Assembly: GCA_002633005.1 (NCBI GenBank)
Contig: NMRA01000177.1
Span: forward strand, 514,580 to 578,579
DNA: 64,000 nt
Origin: Phoronis australis
Lineage: Eukaryota > Phoronida > Phoronidae
Reading direction: 5' to 3'
Below the pieces are notes generated by a model. It ran no database searches. It was not told where the DNA came from and saw only the letters and a program-made list of their open reading frames with translations. Of the stretch, positions 46,301 through 56,055 are shown one piece after another. Each line of letters opens with the position of its first letter. Within the stretch, counting starts at the first letter, position 1. A program made the position numbers and the translations under genes.

Positions 46301-47048
46301 ATTACTTATAGCTGTGGCACTGTTGCCTTTGTGTACACTTCCATTTCTACCTCATTTTCATTCAACGTTTGTGAAAGATAAAGCGCTTTCATTAATTTAC
46401 TCAGGGATTGTTGTCAGTTTCATTGTTTCATCAGTAACCCGTTGTTTTGTGCTGGTACGGCAGTCTTTTACTCGACGGGGTTCTATACTAATTGTTGTGT
46501 TTTTCAGATACTTTCAGCATTGCCAAAAGACGTCGGGATGAGGAAAGCAGACTTGGAGCAGTACCTGACCCTCTTAGTTGGTGATTCTGTACGTTTGCAT
46601 TTCACCGAGGTTTATTTAATTTTGTGTTATTTGAAATGAAGCCCTTCTTGAGACCGGTGTTATTAAAAACGACACAACTGGTGTTGTTCACACAAATATT
46701 TAAGTCCTAACTATTTAACTAGACTGAATTGGCTAATGGTTTGCTATTTACAGAAAATCAAAGCACTTGCTTTCATTAGTGGTAGGATCTTGTGTATTTA
46801 AAAAATATATAAATGCTTACTATTTCATTATTTTAGACCAGTTATGTTACAAAGAGTGGTGACAGTGGCGGTGGAATGTACTCTATTCGTATCTTTTCAT
46901 GTTCAGCAGCAGCAGCTGAGGGGGCGCTAGCAGTCGACTTTAATATGTAAGATCGTGGGTTCAAATAAGGGCTCAATGTTACAGCCTTGTAGTTATGGCA
47001 TTTTACCCACGTTGCTGCAGTCAACTCAGTTGTTGATTAGCAAAAGCT

Positions 47049-47133
<85 letters not shown>

Positions 47134-50100
47134 TGTTCATTTGTTATAGTGACAAGTACATTCATTGTTCATTAATTCCAGCAACATATGAATTGTGATA
47201 ATAATCTATACTCAGTTGGGCTTATTTTTCACTTCTGAATGACACGTAGTAACAGTTAAGAAATCAAAAATATAGCTACATCTGTGCTCGTACCCTGACT
47301 GAACAAATTTGGAAATTGTTGAAAAAAGTGATGGAATTATAATTTTAATCCTTCTACTCTGCTATAATCTAGAAAATTATTATTTCAAAAATTAATATTC
47401 TAGCACTTCAGAAAGTTAGTTACAATGATCCTCACGGCTGCTGGAGGATTTAGAATCTTTTACTTGACTGTTTCTCCTTAACTTGTGACTAGACTTTGAG
47501 CGTGCTGCCATCTGTCTGTGTAAGGCACACATTGAGTCAGTGATTCAGGAGAGGTTCGGCTCCAAGTGTCTCCGTATATTCAGACTGTTGATGATCAACA
47601 GACGAGTAGAGCAGCAACAGGTATGTTAAAATTTCGTCTGCTCACTGATTTTGAACAAAAATTTTTGTCAGAATTTACGTTTTTTTCGATTCCAAGGGCT
47701 TCCCACATTGTTGTGAATGGCCAGGATTCTTGAAGATATTGTCTGATCGTAGCTGTGATTGAGAACTTGAAATTTCGAAAGTATTTCTTTCATTGATGCT
47801 CTTTTCTTTCATGAAAAAAAAAATAATTTGTCCGGTACCATTCAGTGTCATTTGATAACATTTTATTGTATTTTTGAAAAAAAGTGGACGAATTTTGTCA
47901 AATGTGTCTGGTTTAGTCAAGATTATCAAGCTTATAAAAATCCTTAAGATAATCAGAGAAAATATAACATTATCATTTGAAAATTTGCTAATTAAAATTA
48001 CATGTTTAAATGGTGGATACTCGTATTTCATTACTTGTGACTGCTTGGCTCCAGACAAACTAATCCAGTTCTTTGTAATTTGATGTAATTTTAAGTTTGT
48101 GGCTTTGTGTCAAAGTTCAGAGGTTACTCAATATTTGAAGATTGGGCAATGATGTCCATGACATGTTTTCTTGTCTGCTGGGGCCTAGTTATTTATAATT
48201 TGTTTGGTTTTCTTTTGTGTTCAGATCGAGAGTGCGGCAATGATTCCTGCTAAGGAGGCCAAGGAGATGTTATACAATATGTTCTCAGAAAGATTTATCT
48301 CCGTCACGGTATGTACTCGATATATATTCATTTGCAGAAAAAGGAGAGAACGCAGGTTAACTTCTCCGGCGGACATTGTTGTAGCTTGTACATTGTATGA
48401 CACTTCCGGTTTGAAGACATGGTGTTTTTAACCAATCAATTTTTGCAGGAATTTGCTAAAAATGTGAAAAAAAAATTGATTTAGACCATTGGTCTCTTTT
48501 TATTAATTTGGTTTTCAGAGAAATCAACTCAAAACTTTCAAAATATCTTTGATAATATAAGCAGATATGCTAAATTTACAAAAAAAATATCTTCGTGATC
48601 ATCCCCTTTACAAGTTCAAAATACTAGGGACCATGAAAAGTCGTAAAGTCGTAATGATGTATTATAATATCTGTTCCTCAGCTGCGTAACTTCCATATTG
48701 GTTTTGGTGTATACGGTGTTTGTGTGTTTGTGTGTATGTGCTTGTGCGTGTCGGTTTTTCCACAGCTCGGAAGTCACTCATTCACTCTTCATTTCAGGAA
48801 GTGTCCAGGACCCCTGACCACGCTCCTTCAAGAACGTTCTATCTGTTCTCAGTCAACATAAATCAGCTGACCAGGATGCTACTGGACAGGTGTTTCAAGG
48901 TACGAAAACTAACCTCGCTAGTCACTCGTGAGAATCGGCAGTCAGAGTTATGGCTTGCACAATAGAAATAGAGCTTTGTGATTGTTCACGATTTACCCAT
49001 AATTCAGCGCTTCATAGTAGCCACCCAATCACTTCCCCTTTGTTGAAACAAATTCATTATTTATGATAAATTATGATCAATCAGAATTGCTGGAATGAAT
49101 CAAATGCAAGAAAACATCTGTTAAGGAAACTTAACGATCTTCAGGAAAATGATGATTTGTTAATGTCACCATTTTAAAGCAAATATAAACCCCTGCTGTC
49201 ACAAAAATTTTAATTTGGACCACATAATGTTTTGAAGTTGGTCTCGCATTGTTTTTAGTGTTAATAGTCGTGATTTCTAGGCTTGGAATGAACTGTCAGT
49301 TTGTTATTGCTTGATTTGTCATGAAGTGTTATTCTATTTGCCATGAAGTGTAAATTGCCATGAAGTGTTATTTTATTTGCCATGAAGTGTTATTTTGTTT
49401 GCCATAAAGTGTCATTTTATTTGCCATGAAGTGTTATTTTATTTGACGAGCATGGTCTAAAGCAATAACGAAACATTATTTTCAAACCTCGATATCACTT
49501 CTCATCTGAGGATCAAGCTGAGACCAATGTTATTGCGGTAGTTGGTCTAAATCAATATTTAGTTTCTTTGACAGTTCGAAGATTTATTGCAAAGTATGCA
49601 TTATGTCACATGATCAATAGGCCAGTACCATTTTTATGTGCCCACATATTTATATGTGGTTGCATATTGCCGTCATCTCTGCCAGTCCGGGCGTCTGGTG
49701 TCCGGCGTCCGCAGCTGTATCTCCTAAACCCCTCACAGGATCTTGATGAGATTTGGCAGATGTGTTCTTATGAAGCTGACAATGGACGACGACGAATTTC
49801 AGACCTTTCCGACTATCGGTGTGCCCCCTAGTTACAATTTTATTTTTTACGCTTACCTCTGTATCTTCGGATGTCCTCAATGGATTTTCATAAAATTTGG
49901 AAGTTAGGCATCTATTAGTGAGATGATACCATCCCCCCGTTTTCGGATGGTTTTAAGGTACTTTGCGCCACCAAGTGGCCATTTTTACTGTTTTTGAGCC
50001 CATGGCTGTATCTCCTAAACCTTTCACACGATCTTAATGAGATTTGGCGGATGTGTTCCCATGAAGGTGACAACAGATGACAACGAATTTCGGACCTCTC

Positions 50101-52427
50101 CAACTACTGCTGTGCCCCCTAGTGGCAATTTCAATTTTTTTATGCTTACCTCTGTAGATTTGGAGGTCCTCAACGGATTTTCATAAAATTTGGCAGTTAG
50201 ACATCTATTAGTGAGATGATGCTGTCCTTCCATTTTCGGACGGATTTGGGGAACTTTACGCTACCTAGTGGCCATTTTTACTGTTTTCGAGTCTGTTTTT
50301 TGGCGTCCACCGTTCTGTCAACCAAACCGCTCTAGGTATGATTTTGAAAGTTGGCATATATGTTCTTACTGTGAAGAGGCCGGCTAACGATGATTTTCTG
50401 ATGACTTGAAATACTATGGCGCCTCCTAGTGGCAGTTTTGTTTGTTTTTGCACCCATTGCTGTATCTCTTAAATGCTCTACAGGATCTTTATTGAATTTT
50501 GCTGGTGTATTCATATGAAGTTGACTACAGAGGATGACGACTTTCGGACGAATTGGGCTACCGGTGTGCCCTGTAGTGGCAATTTTAGTTTTTTGCGTTT
50601 ACCTCTGTATCTTAAGGGATCGTCAATGGATTTTCATAAAATTTGGCAGTTAGGCATCTATTAATGAGGTGACGCTATCATCCGGTTTTCGGTAAAATTC
50701 GAGGCATTTTGCGCCACCTTGTGGCCATTTTTACTGTTTTCGAGTCTTGTTATTTGATGTCTGCCTTTCTGTCAACCAAACCACTCTAAGAATGGTTGTG
50801 GAAATTGGCATTTATGTTCCTAATGGAAAGAGGAAGTCTGACGATGATTTTCCAATGACTTTATCTACTTTGATGCCTCTTTGTGGCAGTTATGTTTTTA
50901 GCGCTTATAGCCTCTTAGTGGCAATTTCATTTTTTCTTTTTCTGTTTTCTGAGAAGTTCCTTGACAGATTTTTATGAAATTTGGTAAATAGCTTTGGTGA
51001 CACATACAAGTTCTCAGATGGATTCGACATATTTTGTGCCATCTGGTTGCAAATTTTTATGTTCCAAATAAACACCCCTAGAAGCACAACGTTAGCGGTG
51101 CATTCGTGCGCACATTTCAACGTTTTGAGTTGCTCTTGTAAAGTTAGCACGAATATCGAATACAGTACAAGACAAAAGTAATCAAGTACAGTTCAAGACA
51201 AATGTAATCAAGTACATTACAAGACAAAAGTAATTGAACAAAATACCCTTCCATGTCATGACAGGATAAATTTGGTTAACAGCAAAACTGACTGGTTATA
51301 ACCGTTATGGGGGCAGAATTATGACTACAGAATGGTTAGTCTTTTCACTAACTTTCCTGTTAATTCACTTCATTGAGGGTCAGGAGGGAAAACCAATGTG
51401 ACAATGAATGGCTCCGCCCATCTGTCATGATGGGGAATTCCCTGTCATTTCGTTTGAATACTTTTGTTCAAAAAGATAGTATTAGAAACATTGGACAAGA
51501 TTACGGTGAAATTGGCTGGTTTTCTGGATCTAGTCTGTCTGTATCTCTTAGCTGTTAAACCTTTACATTATGATTGCAGTACAGTCGACTTGCATTACAA
51601 GAAACCCCTGTGAATCTTGTCTGCAACATTTGTTGTAATTGAAAGTTGGCTTGACCCTGAAAGTTGTCATTTATAAAGCAATAATACATTTTCTAATTCC
51701 AAAGGTTAATTTAAATTTGTGATTTGGAAAATTCACATTCAGGCGCTCAGCAATGTGAAGTTGCGTCACACTCATGAGACAAAGGAGCATCGACGTCTGC
51801 TGGAGAAAAGTCAGCGTGTCGAAGCGATAGCGGCCTCGGTGGAGCAGTCGGGGGGTGACATGTCCCAGCGAGAGGAGATAGAGGAAATGATCACACCCCC
51901 AGAGAGGGTGCTACTAGCTAAAGTGAAACACATGTCCAACAAGTAAGTGATGCTAAGTTTCAAGAGTTTGACCATCAAAGTTCATTTGTAAAATGAAATT
52001 TTGCTTTTGAAACCATTTTTAGTTTTGTAGACGTGCTGTACTTGTCTTCACAGTGTTTGCTGTGAATGGAGGTTTCAGTTTGAAGCATAGAAGTATTGTT
52101 CATAGGGTGATTGTTGGGCGTAAGGTCTTCTTGCCTTATGAGCTCTAGCTGTTTGGAGATGTTGAACTGCCGTTTAACTGAAATTTCTGTATGAAAAATG
52201 GACCCAGGTTTTGAGGCATAAAATAGCATAAGCTAAGAAATTTCAAAATAATACTTGATTACATATTGAATCTAATGCTTTTTATTGAGAATGGAGTTCT
52301 GTGAACTCAACCAAGAAAGTTCTCTTAGCTATCTGAGTATTTTTTCAGGCTAGAACAAAGTGAAATTCAACTGGATGAGTCGGTGTTTGTGCTGCAGATG
52401 TACCTTGATTACGTATCTCCTCCGTGA
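40217..52427 (+). CDS. POLR3C: RNA polymerase III subunit RPC3, complete 14-exon gene, 525 aa
   Basis: Exons: 40217-40363, 40513-40634, 42030-42163, 42767-42931, 43521-43606, 44979-45083, 45693-45785, 46508-46588, 46837-46888, 47493-47620, 48225-48308, 48798-48899, 51743-51942, 52349-52427. The total is 1578 bp, all GT-AG and in phase. RPC3 (human RPC62) forms the Pol III-specific RPC3-RPC6-RPC7 subcomplex needed for TFIIIB-directed initiation and binds DNA through extended winged helices. Matches to human include KRGVVEYT, KTLYGDTAELIVEELL, VQERFGSRC-like IQERFGSKC, MIPAKEAKEMLY, TPDHAPSRTFYLFSVN and LLEKSQRVEAI. Length is close to human (534). A Ser/Lys-rich loop (SSRKRKLSDD, AKKPR) matches the human RRRSSDED loop and could act as an NLS. 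Confidence 0.96.
40513..40634 (+). CDS. POLR3C: POLR3C exon 2
   Basis: Acceptor gttctag, donor gtatat, ends in phase 2. VKKSLCVLIQHSIVSTSTNK, then RGVVEYTLDSG, LLRLRFA. An earlier GT after CTGAG is rejected because it deletes the three residues aligned with YPR in human. Confidence 0.93.
40688..41167 (+). mobile_element. hAT-like MITE, 480 bp, perfect 21-bp terminal inverted repeats
   Basis: Starts CAGGGTGTTCCATCGAAACA and ends with its complement. Flanked by AGTTG direct repeats (40683-40687 and 41168-41172), a 5-bp target duplication. The interior is a nest of further inverted repeats built on ATCCCGGGGATC-like and AAAACAGCTAACC phrases, so almost the whole element can fold. In POLR3C intron 2. 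Confidence 0.85.
42030..42163 (+). CDS. POLR3C: POLR3C exon 3
   Basis: 134 bp, acceptor tactttag, donor gtaagt, phase 2 in, 1 out. FIYCAKTLYGDTAELIVEEL, then LKHGYQTMSQVIKTV, RLNESLN. Confidence 0.95.
42767..42931 (+). CDS. POLR3C: POLR3C exon 4
   Basis: 165 bp, acceptor tttgaag, donor gtgagt, phase 1 in and out. VVHEKFSSLVMTHFLQRV, then SQEKEKHLYDIPNINLS. Confidence 0.9.
43078..43150 (+). mobile_element. tRNA-derived SINE head
   Basis: A-box-like TGGCCTAGTGG at 43088 and B-box-like GAGTACAAATTCC 44 bp later, the spacing of a tRNA promoter, but no cloverleaf closes. In a POLR3C intron. Confidence 0.55.
43521..43606 (+). CDS. POLR3C: POLR3C exon 5
   Basis: 86 bp, acceptor tattatag, donor gtaagt, phase 1 in, 0 out. 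LSSRKRKLSDDSTSSSAKKP, then RCEAGNDE: the charged, disordered loop that precedes the central winged helices. Confidence 0.9.
43945..44410 (+). mobile_element. MITE with about 65-bp imperfect terminal inverted repeats
   Basis: Left end AAGCCTCAAGATGGCGCTGA and the complement of the right end AAGCCTCAAGGTGGCGCTGA match, continuing through GATCG-TTTA-CCATTTGAGG. Each arm is itself an imperfect palindrome (CCTCAA...TTGAGG). In a POLR3C intron. Confidence 0.75.
44979..45083 (+). CDS. POLR3C: POLR3C exon 6
   Basis: 35 codons, phase 0, acceptor cattgcag, donor gtgagt. GIYWRVNLSRFHQYFRDQAI, then ISATENVIDK. Confidence 0.95.
45693..45785 (+). CDS. POLR3C: POLR3C exon 7
   Basis: 31 codons, phase 0, acceptor cgctgtag, donor gtatgc. 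AAEVVRTILRLSEVKTDPSA, then YTSPVSCHE, matching SSEIVRTMLRMSEITTSSSAPFTQPLSSNE. Confidence 0.93.
45907..46302 (+). mobile_element. Tc1/mariner-like MITE with TIR expanded into a 32-bp array
   Basis: TA-flanked element: left end CAGTACGAGCCAAAAGTATTC at 45907, matching right end at 46112-46142 (on + as TTTTGTCTGATTACTTTTG, TATTGCACTG, then TA). The right end then repeats five more times to 46302. CAGT...CAAAAGTATTCAGACA is a typical Tc1/mariner end. No transposase is visible. Confidence 0.75.
46508..46588 (+). CDS. POLR3C: POLR3C exon 8
   Basis: 27 codons, phase 0, acceptor gtttttcag, donor gtacgt. ILSALPKDVGMRKADLEQYL, then TLLVGDS. Confidence 0.93.
46837..46888 (+). CDS. POLR3C: POLR3C exon 9
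   Basis: 52 bp, acceptor tattttag, donor gtatct, ends in phase 1. TSYVTKSGDSGGGMYSI, matching FVGKSGDSGGGMYVI. Too short to appear as an open frame. Confidence 0.93.
46905..46975 (+). mobile_element. tRNA-like (SINE-type) fragment
   Basis: A-box-like CAGCTGAGGGG and B-box-like GGTTCAAAT about 34 bp apart, with the tRNA-like phrase AAGATCGTGGGTTC. Degraded. Followed 75 bp later by the CAG array. Confidence 0.35.
47050..47130 (+). repeat. (CAG)27 trinucleotide array
   Basis: Twenty-seven uninterrupted CAG units in POLR3C intron 9, with a smaller CAG run at about 46906. Confidence 0.97.
47493..47620 (+). CDS. POLR3C: POLR3C exon 10
   Basis: 128 bp, acceptor gtgactag, donor gtatgt, phase 1 in, 0 out. 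HIESVIQERFGSKCLRIFRL, then LMINRRVEQQQ. Confidence 0.95.
48225..48308 (+). CDS. POLR3C: POLR3C exon 11
   Basis: 28 codons, phase 0, acceptor tgttcag, donor gtatgt. IESAAMIPAKEAKEMLYNMF, then SERFISVT. Confidence 0.95.
48798..48899 (+). CDS. POLR3C: POLR3C exon 12
   Basis: 34 codons, phase 0, acceptor catttcag, donor gtacga. EVSRTPDHAPSRTFYLFSVN, then RMLLDRCFK. Confidence 0.96.
49318..49445 (+). repeat. 24-bp minisatellite (CATGAAGTGTTATTTTATTTGC)
   Basis: Five to six copies, one shortened, in the POLR3C intron just before the higher-order repeat block. Confidence 0.85.
49638..51070 (+). repeat. Higher-order tandem repeat block, copy 2
   Basis: Same family and orientation as 8170-9398. It starts with the same palindrome (CCACATATTTATATGTGG) and CCGTCATC stretch, then at least eight subunits in the order A-B-A-B-C-A-B-C, with a further degraded B. 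Lies in the last long POLR3C intron. Confidence 0.85.
51163..51480 (-). mobile_element. Tc1/mariner-like MITE, second copy with 26-bp TIR array
   Basis: TA then CAGTACAAGACAAAAGTAAT, repeated about every 26 bp three times. The body shares the AACTTTCCTGTTAATTC and GTCATGATGGGGAATTC phrases, in reverse, with 45907-46142. The far TIR is degraded (TTTGAATACTTTTGTTC). Confidence 0.7.
51743..51942 (+). CDS. POLR3C: POLR3C exon 13
   Basis: 200 bp, acceptor cacattcag, donor gtaagt, ends in phase 2. EHRRLLEKSQRVEAIAASVE, then QREEIEEMITPPERVLLAKV. C-terminal coiled-coil/helical region. Confidence 0.96.
52349..52427 (+). CDS. POLR3C: POLR3C exon 14 (terminal)
   Basis: Acceptor tttttcag, 26 codons to TGA: LEQSEIQLDESVFVLQMYLD, then YVSPP. 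Human ends DASEIQVDETIFLLESYIECTMKRQ. From about 52377 the exon is also unit 1 of a 3' tandem repeat. Confidence 0.93.
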
Positions 52428-53140
52428 TCCCGTGAAGAGGCCTATCCCAGGAACTTCCTCATCACGAGTCAGTGTTTGTTCTTCGGACATACTTCAACTT
52501 CATATTGCCTACATGACTGTGCGATCTGTGTAGAGGACTAACCCAGAGACCCCTATTGGACTGTTCGATTTTCGTTACTCAGATCTATCTCAACTCTGTA
52601 TCACCTCTGTAATTGTGATCCGTGAAGAGGCCCATCCCAGAGACATGTATGGGCAGGAGTGAATATTTGTTGTTCAGCTGTACCTGCACTAAGTATTGTC
52701 TCTGTTATTGTATAGCCTTTTCTGGGGCCTAACCTTGTGACCTCTATTGGACAGGTCACTGTTTGTTCTTCAGAGGTCAAGTCAGAAATTTGTTTTTAGA
52801 TTACACACAACCTATTTTTAAAATACATAATTAAATCTCAATTGAGTAAAAGTGCAGTCTTTGAGAATAAACACACATGTGCTTGTTGCGGAGACAATTT
52901 CAATTAATTATTTCTCAATTGTGACACGCTCATAATTACTTGGCTAAACCTTTATTCTGCTATTGTGATTTGGGAGCATCAGACCAAATCTATGTCTTTT
53001 AAAGTCTCGAGTCACTTTTCATAAAACAGACTCCTGATGTATCTCACCTTAGTATTGATCATGTGATCTGTGAAGAAATCCAACTCGGTGACCTCTACAG
53101 AGTCGATGTTTGTTGTTTGGACATACCTCAACTATGTGAT
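52377..53140 (+). repeat. Tandem repeat whose unit is the end of POLR3C exon 14 plus 3' UTR
   Basis: Units of about 90-97 bp begin near 52377, 52466, 52560, 52657 and 52756. Further fragments lie at 53016-53140. Shared phrases: GTGTTTGTTCTTCAG, ACCT-A-CTA-GTATC, GTGATCCGTGAAGAGGCC, ATCCCAGAGAC. Copies are strongly diverged. Confidence 0.8.
52866..52871 (+). terminator. Candidate POLR3C polyadenylation signal
   Basis: AATAAA, 439 bp after the stop codon. Confidence 0.45.
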
Positions 53141-53220
53141 TGCACAACCTGTTTTTCGTAAGACTGTGAACATGTTAGAAAATGACCCATTATAGTTAGT
53201 GAGGTCTTCCTCTGTCCCTC

Positions 53221-53399
53221 AATTGACCTATCACAAGCTCCGTCCCCTTGCGAAAAGTCGACAAACAAACATTACGTTTTACCCGACAACGTGCTGTTTG
53301 TCAGGTAAAATGGCGAGTTGGAAACGAAGGTGTGTCAAGAATGCTGTGTTCCGATTGGTCAGTTAAGCCGCCACTCAAAATCCTGGCGATATGTCAATT
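53221..53399 (+). mobile_element. MITE, 179 bp, copy 2
   Basis: Same family as 28506-28684. The left end AATTGACCTATCAC is intact; the right end is diverged (GCGATATGTCAATT). Lies about 0.8 kb past the POLR3C stop. Confidence 0.75.
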
Positions 53400-54647
53400 G
53401 CCATAAAAGTAGAGCATAATATAGCAAGAAGTATTTTATTGCATTTCCTGACCACATTACCACAACCTTTCTAACTGACCTTAATTTTTACCACTAGTCA
53501 AAAATTATTATCACACATCTCTTTAATATAGAACACTTGCTCTACAAAATTCAAAATACTTTTCAATTCTCATTTAATACACTCCATCAGGTTGCTTTGG
53601 AATCAATCTGTTGAAATTCGTCACGACTGAAAATAAACATCAGTCTACCAATCAATGATCATAAACTGTTGTCTGTATAAAAATTAGAACCTTTCTATCA
53701 TAGCATAAAATGCCATATACATTAGTTGCCAAGCTGCCTTGAAATCAACAACTACAGAATTAATGACGATTGACTGTAAATCCTCAGTAGACCCTTCACT
53801 CAGGAGCCTTAGCATTAGCACAGACTGCTCCACAACTCTAGAACCATTTTTATGACAATTGACAATACTAGAAATTAAAAGCCACATTCTACATAAAATA
53901 TTATTCAAAGTGTATAACTCTTGCATTAACATCCCCAAGGAGATTCGCCACGATCTGTTTAAAAGGTATTTTTTACAAGTTTTTGCGTTTCATGCCTCTT
54001 TAAGTTATATTTTCCAATTCGCAAATCAACTGTACTATATATGAGTGCACTTAATTTAAGTGAACTTCAATTACTTTTGAGAAGATTGTAAAAGAGGGTT
54101 TTGTTGTTTACTGTCCAGTACAAACTTCGCTCTTAAACTTCCATCCAGCCCAAAAAGAAATGCTGATTGAGTAACACAATCTCTTTAAAGACTATGTCCC
54201 ATAGCTAACTTATGGTAATCCTTCACATAGAGTGCACTCTGTAGACCCCAAAATCTCACCAAGAAGCAAACTTTCATCAAAATCAAGAGTGAAAGTTGAG
54301 TGCTTTGCAAGTATACTGAAGACCTCATTACTGTAACAAAGCAAAATGGAAGCCAGTGATGGCGGAAGTGCTTGATGGAGAGGTTGGAATGTTTTAGTAT
54401 GTCCCAGAATTCACCATTCCCGTAACAAAAGTGACCATTTCTTGCTGCGTGTGGCTAACGTCTACCTTTTACAATATGGTGGACAAATGTGAGTTTATTG
54501 TCAAATTTTCCACAAAAATAGAGATTACGGAATTTTAGTCAATATGTTGCTTTGTTTGTACAGCGTGAATGTTACAAAATAACACTTAGTAAAGTTGCCA
54601 TGATTTACAACAAGGTAATCAGCTTTTGAAAAATCAAAAGACATAGG
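53400..54647. other. Intergenic sequence between convergent POLR3C and the 54900 gene
   Basis: AT-rich. Holds the - strand hexamer AATAAA at 54494-54499, about 400 bp past the stop of the next gene. I see nothing else. Confidence 0.5.
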
Positions 54648-54790
54648 CTGATCCAAGGGGTCCAGGCACCTTTTTTAACTTGACTTTAGTGTTATCAAAT
54701 CTAGAATTTACAAATTACTGACTTGGACCCCCCTTTTAAAAAAATCCTTGATCGGACCCCCTTTCAAAAAATCATAGATCAGCCCCTGAA
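54648..54790. mobile_element. Possible short hAT-like MITE
   Basis: GGCTGATCCAAGGGGTCC on the left and the complement of GGGGGTCCGATC / GGGGCTGATC on the right form a loose inverted repeat resembling the element at 60217. Degraded; boundaries uncertain. Confidence 0.3.
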
Positions 54791-54899
54791 ACTTATTAAC
54801 AAGTTTGTCAATAACTTATGTGTAAATGTAGAAAAAATACCATTGCAAATCCATCACTATACTAAACACTTGCACTATTGTTGTCACAGATATTCAACT

Positions 54900-56055
54900 C
54901 TACTCAGACTCCTTTCGTCTGCGTTTCCTCTCCTCTTGCAATGCACCAAACACCCCATCCTTCCATTTTTCCTTCTTTGCCGACAATCGTGAAGCTCGTT
55001 TAGATCTAGGTCTTTGAGGCGTAACCTCCTTTTCATCTTCGCTGCCTGACGATCCGATCTGACCCACGTGACCCGAAGACCTTCTTCCACCAGAGCGCAT
55101 AACAACATCAGAGTCTTCGGACTCGGAATTAATACACAATGAAGTGTTTTTGGCTTTCTGAACCACTACATCATCTTCATCGCTATCAAGATCCTTGCTC
55201 CTTTTCTCTGTTTCACATTTTGCTTCACATTTTGTTTCATGACTGTCTTTAAATTCTATTACATTATCGCCATCACTTTCTTCAAACTCTCTACCCATTT
55301 CTGACACAACAGATGGGGTGAGCGCACGCATCACCTCGTCATTATCAGAATCTGAGCCAATACAGCCACAACTATTGGTCGTTGACTTACGCCTATAACG
55401 ATTTAAACCACCGAAGGCATACGGGTCCCCGTTCTCCGACGAACTGTTTGAACACGATGTATGCCTGAATACAACAACCCCACCCGGTTTGCATGATACA
55501 GGCCTGTCGTCATACTCAGTTTCGGAACCTGAAGCCAAAGCGCCACCTACTTTGTGGTGAGTGCTGCAATTTGCGTCTTCATCATCAATGTCAGATGATA
55601 GTGCCTGCGTAGGTGAATGTCCGGCTGAAATACCACTGGAGCTCAAACATTGTGGGTACTTATCTGGTGATGTGCCTAAATCCAAAGCGGAATCATCAGC
55701 ATCGTCACATCGGTTGGTTGCTGTTTTCACGACCATAGCCTGTGTATCGTCAGAACACGACAGATTGGCCACGCATGTTGCAAGTTTCTCATTGTTTCCA
55801 CCATCTTGTTTGACACTACTTGTCTGCACGCTCACTTCCTGTTCGCTGTCGGAACCTGAGGAAGGTTTCTGGATACGCGAGAAACGTCGACGTTTGCGTT
55901 TCTTAACAGGTGGTTCACAACTGTCGGTCTCAAAGCTGCTGGCTGAATTATTATCCGACTGGCTACCCGAGGTGCTATCACCGTCGTTGATGAAATCTTC
56001 CACATCTGACCCACTATCATATACATCTACACTGTCGGCGTTGTACCGGTTAGTA
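54900..56055 (-). CDS. Acidic nuclear protein, large terminal exon
   Basis: 1156 bp with acceptor tatttcag. Opens TNRYNADSVDVYDSGSDVED, FINDGD and ends at TAG 54900. The long open frame and dense acidic/Ser composition make it convincing as coding. Confidence 0.8.
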
